Of a stretch of 64,000 bases of DNA, positions 53,897-64,000 are shown in pieces; the first letter of the stretch is position 1, and every line of letters begins with the position of its first letter. The stretch is from an uncultured Paraprevotella sp. (GTDB lineage Bacteria; Bacteroidota; Bacteroidia; Bacteroidales; Bacteroidaceae). The notes beneath the pieces were generated by a model. It was given only the letters and a program-made list of their open reading frames with translations, was not told the DNA's origin and ran no database searches. The stretch is taken from NCBI GenBank assembly GCA_944321365.1, contig CALULA010000009.1, forward strand, positions 1 through 64,000, read 5' to 3'. The translations under genes were made by a program, and so were the position numbers.

Positions 53897-55228
53897 TCAT
53901 TCAAAAGCGCCCATACGCAGCATGTTAACTTCCTGTTCTGTCAGGAAACGCCAATCGCCGCGACGCAGATTCTTTTTGGTAAGACCGGCAAAAAGCACAC
54001 GGTCGAGTTTCACCACGCGATAACCCAACGCTTCAAATATACGACGCACGATGCGGTTCTTGCCGGAATGAATTTCTATTCCCACCTGTTTCTTATCGGT
54101 CGGACTGGCATACTCAATAGCATCGGCCTTGATCTCGCCATCCTCCAGCGTAATGCCTTCGGCAATCTGGCGCATATCGGCCGCAGTCACGTTCTTGTCG
54201 GTTTGCACATGATAGATTTTCTTCTTCAGGTATTTGGGATGGGTCAGCTTGGAAGCCAGTTCGCCATCGTTGGTGAACAGCAACACACCGGTGGTGTTAC
54301 GGTCAAGACGCCCCACCGGATAAATACGTTCACGGCAGGCGTTCTTCACCAAGTCCATCACCGTCTTGCGGTTCTGCGGGTCATCGCTTGTCGTCACGTA
54401 ATCCTTGGGCTTGTTCAGCAAGACATATACCTTGCGCTCCAGGCTGACTGGCTGGTCGTGAAACTTCACTTCATCAGAACGTTTCACCTTAACGCCCAGC
54501 TCGGTCACCACCTGACCGTTCACACTGACCACACCGGCCGCAATAAAATCATCAGCCTCACGCCGGGAGCAGACTCCGGCATTGGCCAGATATTTGTTTA
54601 AACGTATCGGAGCATCCGGATCTACATTCAGTTCCTTATACTCGATCTGCTTCTTCATGCTGTATTTCGCATTGGGATTGTAACCCGGCGTACGGCGCTG
54701 CTGCGGTCGCGGACCGCCGAAGCGGTTATTTCCATATCCGCCTCCTTGCTGCGGACGACGATAACCGCCGCCACCCATCGGACGATAACCGCCCTCACGA
54801 CTGCCATAAGTGTTTTCGTCACGACGAGCGTAATTATTCTCACGTCCGTAACCGCCCTGCCGGTTATAACCGCCCGACCGATATCCTCCGCCCATCGGAC
54901 GGGTACCATTCTCACGGTTTCCGAAGCCTCCATTTTCGCGATTGTAATCTGTACGTGGCTGATAAGGACGGTAAGGACGTCCCGCTCCCGTACCGCGTTC
55001 TTCACGATTATACACCGGCCGGTAAGGACGTCCTTCCTGCGTCCCCATGGAACCGTCGGCTGAATAAGCGCGTTCGGCACGCTGGATACGCGGACGCATA
55101 CGGCGTCCCTCGTGCGGTGCACGGTTAAAACTTTTGTACTCACTCTCATTGTCGAATGGCTTGTAACCCTCACGGTCACTCGCTGCTCCTTCCGGTGCAA
55201 ACTGATCCTGCCACTTTTCGTCTTCCAT
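53897..55228 (-). CDS. RluB-type rRNA pseudouridine synthase with long disordered N-terminus
   Basis: A 443-residue protein. The last 235 residues are a normal RsuA/RluB-type enzyme: an S4 RNA-binding domain (IRLNKYLANAGVCSRREAD) and a catalytic domain with GRLDRNTTGVLLFTND, where Asp is the catalytic residue. The first 200 residues are low-complexity, rich in Gly, Arg, Tyr, Asn and Pro (GGYRSGGYNRQGGYGRENN), like RGG/RGY RNA-binding tails. The start at 55228 is the first ATG after purB (84 nt). Such extensions occur in Bacteroidota RluB proteins. Function of the tail is inferred. Confidence 0.9.
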   Translation of the reverse strand: MEDEKWQDQFAPEGAASDREGYKPFDNESEYKSFNRAPHEGRRMRPRIQRAERAYSADGSMGTQEGRPYRPVYNREERGTGAGRPYRPYQPRTDYNRENGGFGNRENGTRPMGGGYRSGGYNRQGGYGRENNYARRDENTYGSREGGYRPMGGGGYRRPQQGGGYGNNRFGGPRPQQRRTPGYNPNAKYSMKKQIEYKELNVDPDAPIRLNKYLANAGVCSRREADDFIAAGVVSVNGQVVTELGVKVKRSDEVKFHDQPVSLERKVYVLLNKPKDYVTTSDDPQNRKTVMDLVKNACRERIYPVGRLDRNTTGVLLFTNDGELASKLTHPKYLKKKIYHVQTDKNVTAADMRQIAEGITLEDGEIKADAIEYASPTDKKQVGIEIHSGKNRIVRRIFEALGYRVVKLDRVLFAGLTKKNLRRGDWRFLTEQEVNMLRMGAFE

Positions 55229-55312
55229 ACTTTACCTTTTTATTATATAATGTTCAACAAACAAGGAAGCCGTTCCCGCCCTCGCGGGCTGAATACGTTT
55301 CCTGCCAAAACT

Positions 55313-56659
55313 TTAAATTCCTGTATAAGAATGGGGAGTAATGGCGCGAAGCTCCTGTTTCACGCTCTCACTCACCTCCAGACTCTCAATGAAATTGCGG
55401 ATAGCCTCTGCCGTTATGGCCTGATTGGTCCGCGTCAAAGCTTTCAACGCCTCATAGGGATGCGGATAAGCCTCACGGCGCAAGATGGTCTGAATAGCCT
55501 CTGCCACGACAGCCCAGCAGTTGTCAAGGTCTGCATTGATAGCATCGCGGTTCAGCAACAACTTACGCAAGCCCTTTAACGTGCTCTGAATGGCTATCAG
55601 CATATGTCCCATCGGAACGCCCACATTGCGCAACACGGTGGAATCCGTCAGATCGCGCTGCAGACGAGACACCGGCAATTTCTGACTCAAATGGGCCAAT
55701 ATGGCATTGGCAATGCCGAGATTTCCTTCTGAGTTTTCAAAATCTATGGGATTTACCTTATGAGGCATCGCACTGGAACCGACCTCGCCGGCCTTGATTT
55801 TCTGCTTGAAATACTCCATAGACACGTATTGCCAGAAGTCACGGTCCAAATCAATCAGTATCGTATTGATACGTTTCATGGCGTCAAACACGGCTCCCAG
55901 ATTGTCATAATTGGATATCTGTGTAGTATATTCCTCACGTTCCAGTCCCAGCTTTTCCGCAACGAAGCGGTTGCCGAAAGCTTTCCAATCGTAGGAAGGA
56001 TAAGCCACATGATGAGCATTATAGTTACCTGTGGCTCCACCGAATTTAGCTGTAATAGGACAGGCTTTCAGAGAAGCCAACTGGCGTTCCAGACGGTAGA
56101 CAAACACCATCACCTCCTTACCCAACCGGGTAGGCGAGGCGGGCTGTCCGTGCGTCTTGGCCAACATCGGCACATCACGCCACTCTTCGGCGTATGTGCG
56201 CAACTGTGCAATCAACTCCTCCAGACAAGGATAATAGCAGTCGTTCAGTGCGTCCTTGACAGACAAAGGCACGGAAGTATTGTTGATGTCCTGTGACGTC
56301 AGACCGAAATGAATAAACTCCTTGTAAGGTTCCAGTCCTCCGATTTTGTCGAACTCTTCTTTAATGAAATACTCCACGGCTTTCACATCGTGGTTCGTCA
56401 CCCGCTCTATGTCTTTCACCCGCTGAGCTTCAGCTTCGGTAAAATTACGGTAAATGTCGCGCAGACGTCCGAACAAAGCGTGGTCGAACGTTGCCAGTTG
56501 CGGCAACGGCAATTCGCACAACGTGATGAAATATTCTATCTCCACCCGTACGCGATAACGAACCAGAGCGTATTCTGAAAAGTACGAAGCCAAAGCCTCC
56601 GTTTTACCTCTATAACGGCCGTCTATAGGAGAAATCGCCGTCAACAAATCCAATTCCAT
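55313..56659 (-). CDS. purB: adenylosuccinate lyase
   Basis: A 448-residue enzyme of the fumarase/aspartase superfamily that cuts SAICAR and adenylosuccinate in purine synthesis. It has LTAISPIDGRYRGKTEAL at the N terminus, FGLTSQDINNTSVPL, and the signature GSSAMPHKVNPIDFENSEGN (about 295-314). Length is like the E. coli enzyme. It is first in the purB-rluB-asnS run. Confidence 0.96.
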   Translation of the reverse strand: MELDLLTAISPIDGRYRGKTEALASYFSEYALVRYRVRVEIEYFITLCELPLPQLATFDHALFGRLRDIYRNFTEAEAQRVKDIERVTNHDVKAVEYFIKEEFDKIGGLEPYKEFIHFGLTSQDINNTSVPLSVKDALNDCYYPCLEELIAQLRTYAEEWRDVPMLAKTHGQPASPTRLGKEVMVFVYRLERQLASLKACPITAKFGGATGNYNAHHVAYPSYDWKAFGNRFVAEKLGLEREEYTTQISNYDNLGAVFDAMKRINTILIDLDRDFWQYVSMEYFKQKIKAGEVGSSAMPHKVNPIDFENSEGNLGIANAILAHLSQKLPVSRLQRDLTDSTVLRNVGVPMGHMLIAIQSTLKGLRKLLLNRDAINADLDNCWAVVAEAIQTILRREAYPHPYEALKALTRTNQAITAEAIRNFIESLEVSESVKQELRAITPHSYTGI

Positions 56660-56685
56660 AAAAGTAATACGTATTATTCTGACTA

Positions 56686-56693
56686 CAAAAATA
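56686..56693 (-). promoter_or_regulatory. promoter -7 element for purB-rluB-asnS
   Basis: The minus strand reads TATTTTTG (TAnnTTTG), 26 nt before the purB ATG at 56659. Confidence 0.5.
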
Positions 56694-56767
56694 GCTTATT
56701 TTATCGGTTCACACATATAAATCAGAGAAAAAGTTTATCGAAAATGTTTCTTCCGGCCCAAAACAAT

Positions 56768-56795
56768 AAAAGGCATCCTCATGGATACCTTTTCT
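56768..56795 (-). terminator. terminator after the tRNA-Val pair
   Basis: AAAAGGCATCC and GGATACCTTTT form a stem with one mismatch and a 4-nt loop, just past the 3' end of the distal tRNA gene; on the minus strand it continues into ATTGTTTTG. Confidence 0.6.
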
Positions 56796-56802
56796 CATCA
56801 CA

Positions 56803-56880
56803 TGGTGGGCGCTGAGGGATTCGAACCCCCGACCCTCTGCTTGTAAGGCAGACGCTCTGAACCAGCTGAGCTAAGCGCCC
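56803..56880 (-). tRNA. tRNA-Val (anticodon UAC), copy 2
   Basis: A complete cloverleaf on the minus strand: acceptor GGGCGCT pairing with AGCGCCC, D-arm with AGCTCAGCTGGT, anticodon loop CTTACAA (UAC, reading GUA/GUN valine codons), T-loop GGTTCGAATCC, and an encoded CCA. It is identical over its length to the copy 34 nt upstream and is transcribed after it. Confidence 0.96.
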
Positions 56881-56914
56881 TTGCATTCTGCATACGAAAG
56901 AGAGAAACTTGCCT

Positions 56915-56992
56915 TGGTGGGCGCTGAGGGATTCGAACCCCCGACCCTCTGCTTGTAAGGCAGACGCTCTGAACCAGCTGAGCTAAGCGCCC
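56915..56992 (-). tRNA. tRNA-Val (anticodon UAC), copy 1
   Basis: Same sequence as the copy at 56803-56880, with anticodon loop CTTACAA and encoded CCA. It is first in the two-tRNA transcript, 24 nt downstream of a promoter match at 57016-57023. Confidence 0.96.
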
Positions 56993-57015
56993 CTCTCTTC
57001 CGTTCAAAAGCGATG

Positions 57016-57023
57016 CAAAGGTA
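57016..57023 (-). promoter_or_regulatory. promoter for the tRNA-Val pair
   Basis: The minus strand reads TACCTTTG (TAnnTTTG) with a TTG (bases 57043-57045) 19 nt upstream. Confidence 0.65.
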
Positions 57024-57143
57024 CGCTTTTTCTTCTTTCTTGCAAAACTTTCCGCTGTTTTTTTCGGGTTTTCCCATATTATTTTCTCTGCAACAGTCTC
57101 ACGAATGTCCCCGACAGCTTCCTCACGCCGCCCGACAGCGACT

Positions 57144-57209
57144 CACTTCTTTGCGCAAAAACGCCATCATCTTTCCGCTTTACCTGCCGGCATCTTGCGG
57201 AAGAAACAT
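57144..57209. repeat. 22-nt-period palindrome array, locus E
   Basis: Three units with core tetranucleotides at 57153 (GCGC), 57175 (CCGC) and 57197 (GCGG), exactly 22 nt apart. Cores read TTCTTTGCGCAAAAA, ATCTTTCCGCTTT and ATCTTGCGGAAGA. It lies downstream of trpS and upstream of the tRNA promoter. Confidence 0.7.
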
Positions 57210-57309
57210 TTGTGTTGTGAGCCTTATAGACAAAGTGTCTGACAAGCGGACAAAACAAATCCGGTGTGCCCCGCCACAGACACACCGGAATATCCATCAG
57301 AAACGGCTG

Positions 57310-60328
<3,019 letters not shown>

Positions 60329-60340
60329 TTTTCCAATACC

Positions 60341-60637
60341 TTAAAAACGAAAGCTTCCCGTCATCAGAAAATGCCAGATAAACAGCAAGATTCCGATGAT
60401 AATCAGAGCCACACCAAACTTCATGGGCTTACGTCCACTCTCTTTTCTCCGACGAAGATGTTTCGTTGCCTTTACAAAAGTACCGCGAAAATCCTCCGGG
60501 TCAAACTCTTTTGGAGGCAGCATTCCCAACTCACGCTTTGCGCGTTCCTCTATGGCCTTCAATTTATCTTTCCGCTCATCAACATACATGTAGGGATGAT
60601 GAAATCCCCGCGGTTTACGTGTTTTAAAAAGAGACAT
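60341..60637 (-). CDS. 98-residue conserved-type protein with C-terminal membrane helix
   Basis: A small protein with a soluble charged N-terminal part (KTRKPRGFHHPYMYVDER, then a helix with KDKLKAIEERAKRELG) and one hydrophobic helix near the C terminus (FGVALIIIGILLFIWHFLM, about 74-92). Basic residues before the helix suggest an inner-membrane anchor with the N terminus in the cytoplasm. It lies tightly between the OstA-like gene (5 nt) and mutL (12 nt), so it is surely coexpressed. I recognise no named family or function. Confidence 0.75.
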   Translation of the reverse strand: MSLFKTRKPRGFHHPYMYVDERKDKLKAIEERAKRELGMLPPKEFDPEDFRGTFVKATKHLRRRKESGRKPMKFGVALIIIGILLFIWHFLMTGSFRF

Positions 60638-60642
60638 AATTA

Positions 60643-62304
60643 CTAATTCCTTTTAATCTGATCCAACGTCTGCAACGGTGCCTTATGCCTGTAAGAAGCT
60701 TTTAATTCCGTACCGGACTTCTTGGGGCGCCATACAAATATATCATCCTTATTCAGCGGACGGATATAATCAAACCACGCAAAATTGGACAGATACAGCT
60801 TGTCCGGCGGAATCATGACCACAGGATAGATGACTCCCGTAGAAGCAGGCATCCAGATTTTGTCCATCTTACGTTCTTTCATATAGAGCTTAAGCTCCGA
60901 GGTTTCCGTATAATTCATACCTATCATCAGGCTGTCATCGTCAAACATATAATAATCCACATAGACATTCCCTTCTACCCACGTCTCGTACATTTCCCCA
61001 TCTCTGAAATAAGACGTCATCTCTTTCCCGGCCACCTGATTGAAATGCACCGAATCAATCTGCTCCACAGAAAGAGTCTGGTCTATCACATGAATCCGCT
61101 CTATCGTGGAATCATTCAGATATATCTTAATGACTTCTCCCAGCACTTGCTGTCCGGCATTCCACACAATAGGGTCACGATACATCGTAATACATGAATC
61201 CTTTGTATTGTACACCAACGAATCACAAACCGACTGCACATCCACACGATAAGAACGGACCTTATGATAAGCCCGCATTTCACGGAACATCGTATCGGTA
61301 TCCATATAATAAGTATAGACCTTGAAGCTATCCGCATGCATATACATGGTATCCCGTTGAGAAAAATCAATGGCAACCGCGCTGTCGGCCGCTTCGGAGT
61401 AACCCGTCAGCTCGTTATAGAAACAATAATTTCCGGTAAACATATTTTTGTTCACTTCATCCGTATACACAATGTTACGATAAGCCTTACCTATACCTGC
61501 CTGACTATCATAATACATACTGTCGCCCACCATCTTGCGTCCCTTGTTGGTCAGGATAGAACGATCCAACAAAATAGCCTGTTCTGTCTGTGTATTATAA
61601 AACCCCGACTCCGAATAGATATGATTATCTCCGCTGTCTATATTGGACGGGCCTACAATCTCTGCTACATTATTGGACGTATTATAATTCAACGTATCTG
61701 AAATCAAAGTAAACTTGGGATTAACCAATTTCACGTTATAGTTGAAAACCGCCTGGCGTGTCGGCGGACTGTACTGCCCCCAATCAGACGTCAGCACATT
61801 ATCTTTATCCACCAGTTTTCCACCCTCAAAGAAATAGCCCAGCTCATATAAACGGTCATAATCAAGACTGTCGGTGTATAACTTTGATTCCCTGTGTGTC
61901 AGTACAACATTATGACGCACCCGCGCCAACTGATCCAGCCCGTCATATAACAGCACATCCCCAACCAGGTCCAACGTATCGCCTTGCACCATACGGACAT
62001 GTCCGAAGGCATCAAAAGAATTTGTAGCCTCATAAAAGCAGGCGCTGTCGCAATACATCAACACCCCTTCGTGTTGAAACTGCACATTGCCCGTCAGAAT
62101 CTGGGCACCCGGATGACGAAACTGGTCATAAGAAAGACGATCCGTATGCAACAAAATCACTTTTGACTCAGACTGCTCCCTCTCGGTCTCTTCCTCCTGT
62201 CCAGATGCAACATAAAACCCAAACAGGCATAGAATACAAAAGAAAAGTAATCTATGCCCGTTATTCCTCTTAATCTTTTTCCTTTCTCTTTTCATTTTAT
62301 CCAT
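60643..62304 (-). CDS. OstA-like periplasmic LPS-transport-related protein
   Basis: A 553-residue exported protein with a signal peptide (about 1-36, ending VASGQEE) and repeated beta-strand turns of the OstA/LptA-LptD N-terminal fold, for example GNVQFQHEGVLMYCDSACF, DTLDLVGDVLLYDG and SGFYNTQTEQAILLDR. Such proteins bridge lipopolysaccharide across the periplasm with LptA/LptD roles. Its start overlaps the end of the upstream SurA-like gene by 13 bases, so translation is coupled. A role in outer-membrane biogenesis fits its chaperone neighbours. Confidence 0.85.
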   Translation of the reverse strand: MDKMKRERKKIKRNNGHRLLFFCILCLFGFYVASGQEEETEREQSESKVILLHTDRLSYDQFRHPGAQILTGNVQFQHEGVLMYCDSACFYEATNSFDAFGHVRMVQGDTLDLVGDVLLYDGLDQLARVRHNVVLTHRESKLYTDSLDYDRLYELGYFFEGGKLVDKDNVLTSDWGQYSPPTRQAVFNYNVKLVNPKFTLISDTLNYNTSNNVAEIVGPSNIDSGDNHIYSESGFYNTQTEQAILLDRSILTNKGRKMVGDSMYYDSQAGIGKAYRNIVYTDEVNKNMFTGNYCFYNELTGYSEAADSAVAIDFSQRDTMYMHADSFKVYTYYMDTDTMFREMRAYHKVRSYRVDVQSVCDSLVYNTKDSCITMYRDPIVWNAGQQVLGEVIKIYLNDSTIERIHVIDQTLSVEQIDSVHFNQVAGKEMTSYFRDGEMYETWVEGNVYVDYYMFDDDSLMIGMNYTETSELKLYMKERKMDKIWMPASTGVIYPVVMIPPDKLYLSNFAWFDYIRPLNKDDIFVWRPKKSGTELKASYRHKAPLQTLDQIKRN

Positions 62305-63668
62305 CCGGGATACTCAAATTCGCAATTTCTCCAATCTTCGTTGATACGCACGTACGTAGACTTCTGCTTCTCTCTTATCCACTGATTGATTTTCTCCGAC
62401 TGAAGTTTGGACACCACGACCTCTTTCAACACCTGAAAATCTTCTGACATAGAAGCCCTATGAGCCTTGATATGCGTTTTCAGCTTCACGACGGCGCAAA
62501 CTTCCTTGCCTTTTGCATTCACCATCATGAATGGTTCGGAAACTTCACCCGTATTCATTGTCGATACAACCTTGGCAACCTCGGCAGGCAATTCCTGCAG
62601 CTGAAAACGTGATGTACGTATCTCGCCCAACGACGGATCGTATTTCACATTCGTCATCAGTCCATGATTGCTACGGCTGTTTTTGTCATCCGACAGATAA
62701 AGTGCGGCTTCATCTATCGTATATTTATTTTTCCGTATGTCCTCTGCGATGGAATCCATACGCACCATTGTAGAATCTATATCGGTCTGAGCCAACTTCG
62801 GTTTACGCAAAATATGGCGTACTTTTACCTTATCCCCACGCTTGTCTATCAATTGAATAATATGATAACCGAACTCCGATTCCACCACTTTCGACACCTT
62901 TGTCGGATCTGTCAGACTGAAAGCCACATTAGCGAAAGCCGGATCCAGTTCCGTACGTCCCATATAATCCATCTCTCCGCCATAACGTGCCGATCCGGGA
63001 TCTTCTGAATACATGATTGCCAACGTTGAGAATGAGGTCTCACCAGAATTGACACGCTCTGTATAATTACGCAGTTCCTCCTTCACGCGGTCTATTTCCT
63101 CTTGTGGAATACGGGGCTGCTGGGTAATAATCTGCACTTCATACTGAGCAGGAATCCAAGGCAAACTGTCTGCCGGCAAATCTTTAAAGAAACGCCTCAC
63201 CTCAGCTGGAGTCACCTTGATATCCTTGGTCAGATTGGCACGGACCTTCTGCACGGTAGACTGCTCCTCGACTGTCTCAAACATCATTTCACGGATCTGA
63301 GTCATCGGCTTCCGGTAATATTCTTCCAGTTTCTCTTTCGAGCCGGCACGCATGGTGAGTTCGTTCAAACGTGCATCCACTTCAGCCATCACTTCAGAGC
63401 TTTCTGTCTCGATACTATCCAATTGCGCCTGATGCAGGAATAATTTCTGTATGGCCAGCTGCTCAGGAATGACACAATAAGGATTGCCCTTGATGTTCGC
63501 ACCGAAATCCAGCCGCGCCGCCTCTACATCGGAACGCAGGATAGCTTCATCGCCGACCACCCACACCACCTCGTCCACAACATTGTTCGGACTTTGGGAA
63601 TACAAATACATTTGTACCCCTGAGAACAGGAATACAAATGTACATATTGACCTTCTAAAAAGCTTCAT
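62292..63668 (-). CDS. SurA-like periplasmic peptidyl-prolyl isomerase/chaperone
   Basis: A 458-residue exported protein with a signal peptide (about 1-25, ending YLYSQSP), an N-terminal SurA-type chaperone domain (VVDEVVWVVGDEAILRSDVE) and two parvulin-type segments: the first near 175-280 (FSTLAIMYSEDPGSARYGGE and FGYHIIQLIDKRGDK) and a second near 285-390 (VRHILRKPKL ... STMNTGEVSEPFMM). It should assist outer-membrane protein folding. It overlaps the OstA-like gene and follows a second isomerase gene, cut by the window edge. Confidence 0.9.
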   Translation of the reverse strand: MKLFRRSICTFVFLFSGVQMYLYSQSPNNVVDEVVWVVGDEAILRSDVEAARLDFGANIKGNPYCVIPEQLAIQKLFLHQAQLDSIETESSEVMAEVDARLNELTMRAGSKEKLEEYYRKPMTQIREMMFETVEEQSTVQKVRANLTKDIKVTPAEVRRFFKDLPADSLPWIPAQYEVQIITQQPRIPQEEIDRVKEELRNYTERVNSGETSFSTLAIMYSEDPGSARYGGEMDYMGRTELDPAFANVAFSLTDPTKVSKVVESEFGYHIIQLIDKRGDKVKVRHILRKPKLAQTDIDSTMVRMDSIAEDIRKNKYTIDEAALYLSDDKNSRSNHGLMTNVKYDPSLGEIRTSRFQLQELPAEVAKVVSTMNTGEVSEPFMMVNAKGKEVCAVVKLKTHIKAHRASMSEDFQVLKEVVVSKLQSEKINQWIREKQKSTYVRINEDWRNCEFEYPGWIK

Positions 63669-63723
63669 ATAGTTCTTTTCAATTCTAAAACCGCATACGA
63701 AGATAACGTTATTACCGCTTGAC

Positions 63724-64000
63724 TCAATGCTTATTAACGGTATTTAAAACGTCTTTGTATATTTCAACCGTGTAAGTTTCGCGCAACTTACGGACAAATT
63801 CGTCCTCACAGACGGTCTGATAATCAGAAATGACTTCTCCCCGTACGTCGGTCCACTCACCCGGCTTCTTCAGCTTTTTCCCGTAAACAGCTGTATAAGG
63901 ATACTTTTTCAGCGGCTCAGGCTTTTTCTTCTCCTTAAAGACGAGATAATCCACATAGGCATTGTCACCTTTCTTAAAAAGATTCTTCTCCACCCGAATC
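63724..64000 (-). CDS. partial gene: C-terminal end of a peptidyl-prolyl isomerase-like protein
   Basis: The frame is open to the right window edge and reads into VEKNLFKKGDNAYVDYLVFK, then YTAVYGKKLKKPGEWTDVRG and a C-terminal EIYKDVLNTVNKH. Segments of this type end the long PPIC-type isomerases of Bacteroidales, and position directly before the SurA-like gene (55 nt gap) supports this. Only about 92 residues are visible, so the call rests on context as much as on sequence. Confidence 0.55.
   Translation of the reverse strand, partial: IRVEKNLFKKGDNAYVDYLVFKEKKKPEPLKKYPYTAVYGKKLKKPGEWTDVRGEVISDYQTVCEDEFVRKLRETYTVEIYKDVLNTVNKH

Larger units (their letters stand above)
56993..57309. other. 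intergenic region with tRNA promoter and palindrome array
   Basis: About 317 bases between the tRNA-Val pair and trpS. It holds the tRNA promoter and array locus E (57144-57209); no gene was seen. Confidence 0.5.

Noticed and set aside
56798..57077. Overlapping minus-strand frames over the tRNA pair encoding repeated ALSSAGSERLPYKQR peptides
   Set aside because: These are translations of the two tRNA-Val genes, a common annotation artefact.

Overview
The window reads as a chromosomal segment of a member of the order Bacteroidales. The evidence is the recurring Bacteroidota promoter signal TAnnTTTG a short way upstream of many genes, core type IX secretion (T9SS) genes (sprA, porU, porV), lineage-typical proteins (DUF4290, DUF4250, an OstA-like protein next to SurA-type isomerases), a MurA with Asp in place of the catalytic Cys, and ribosomal and tRNA genes of the expected type. 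Genus cannot be fixed from the sequence alone. Nothing resembles a prophage, integrase, insertion sequence or CRISPR array; most of the window is housekeeping.

Layout: 1-11.7 kb carries metabolic and transport genes (nitroreductase, POT peptide transporter, SulP transporter with STAS domain, peroxiredoxin, DUF2461, ProX-type deacylase, fused double GNAT protein, and an etfB-etfA-acyl-CoA dehydrogenase operon). 11.9-15.7 kb holds a TlpA-like thioredoxin protein and a tandem SGNH esterase. 16.5-24.7 kb is ruvA-sprA. 25.3-28.1 kb holds a CCA-adding-type enzyme, a small lipoprotein, a DUF4250 protein and an otherwise easily missed 39-residue membrane peptide. 28.3-34.2 kb is one minus-strand run tsaB-DUF4290-murA-rimM-dxr-rseP, divergent from yicC-gmk-small membrane protein-nadD (34.3-36.5 kb). 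36.6-42.4 kb is a small glycan region: GH29 fucosidase, parallel beta-helix protein, FucP-like symporter and a truncated AraC regulator. 42.5-48.6 kb is the run FAH-family gene, porU, porV, ispF. 48.8-51.5 kb is rplM-rpsI-rpsB-tsf. 52-64 kb holds a GNAT gene, purB-rluB-asnS, two identical tRNA-Val genes, trpS, and a SurA-like/OstA-like/small protein/mutL run, ending in a partial peptidyl-prolyl isomerase cut by the window edge.

The most unusual signal is non-coding. Six intergenic regions (about 0.85, 16.0, 27.4, 38.7, 52.3 and 57.2 kb) hold short tandem arrays of diverged palindromes (consensus close to GTCTTTGCGCAAAGAC) whose centres are exactly 22 nt apart. A seventh region (6.06-6.33 kb) holds a longer array with the same 21-22 nt spacing but different palindromes (TATCTTTAGCCTAAAGATA type). 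The period is kept while the sequence drifts, which suggests a constrained spacing (about two DNA turns, or a regular series of RNA hairpins). I do not recognise this as a named element, and it is my best candidate for an undescribed system here.
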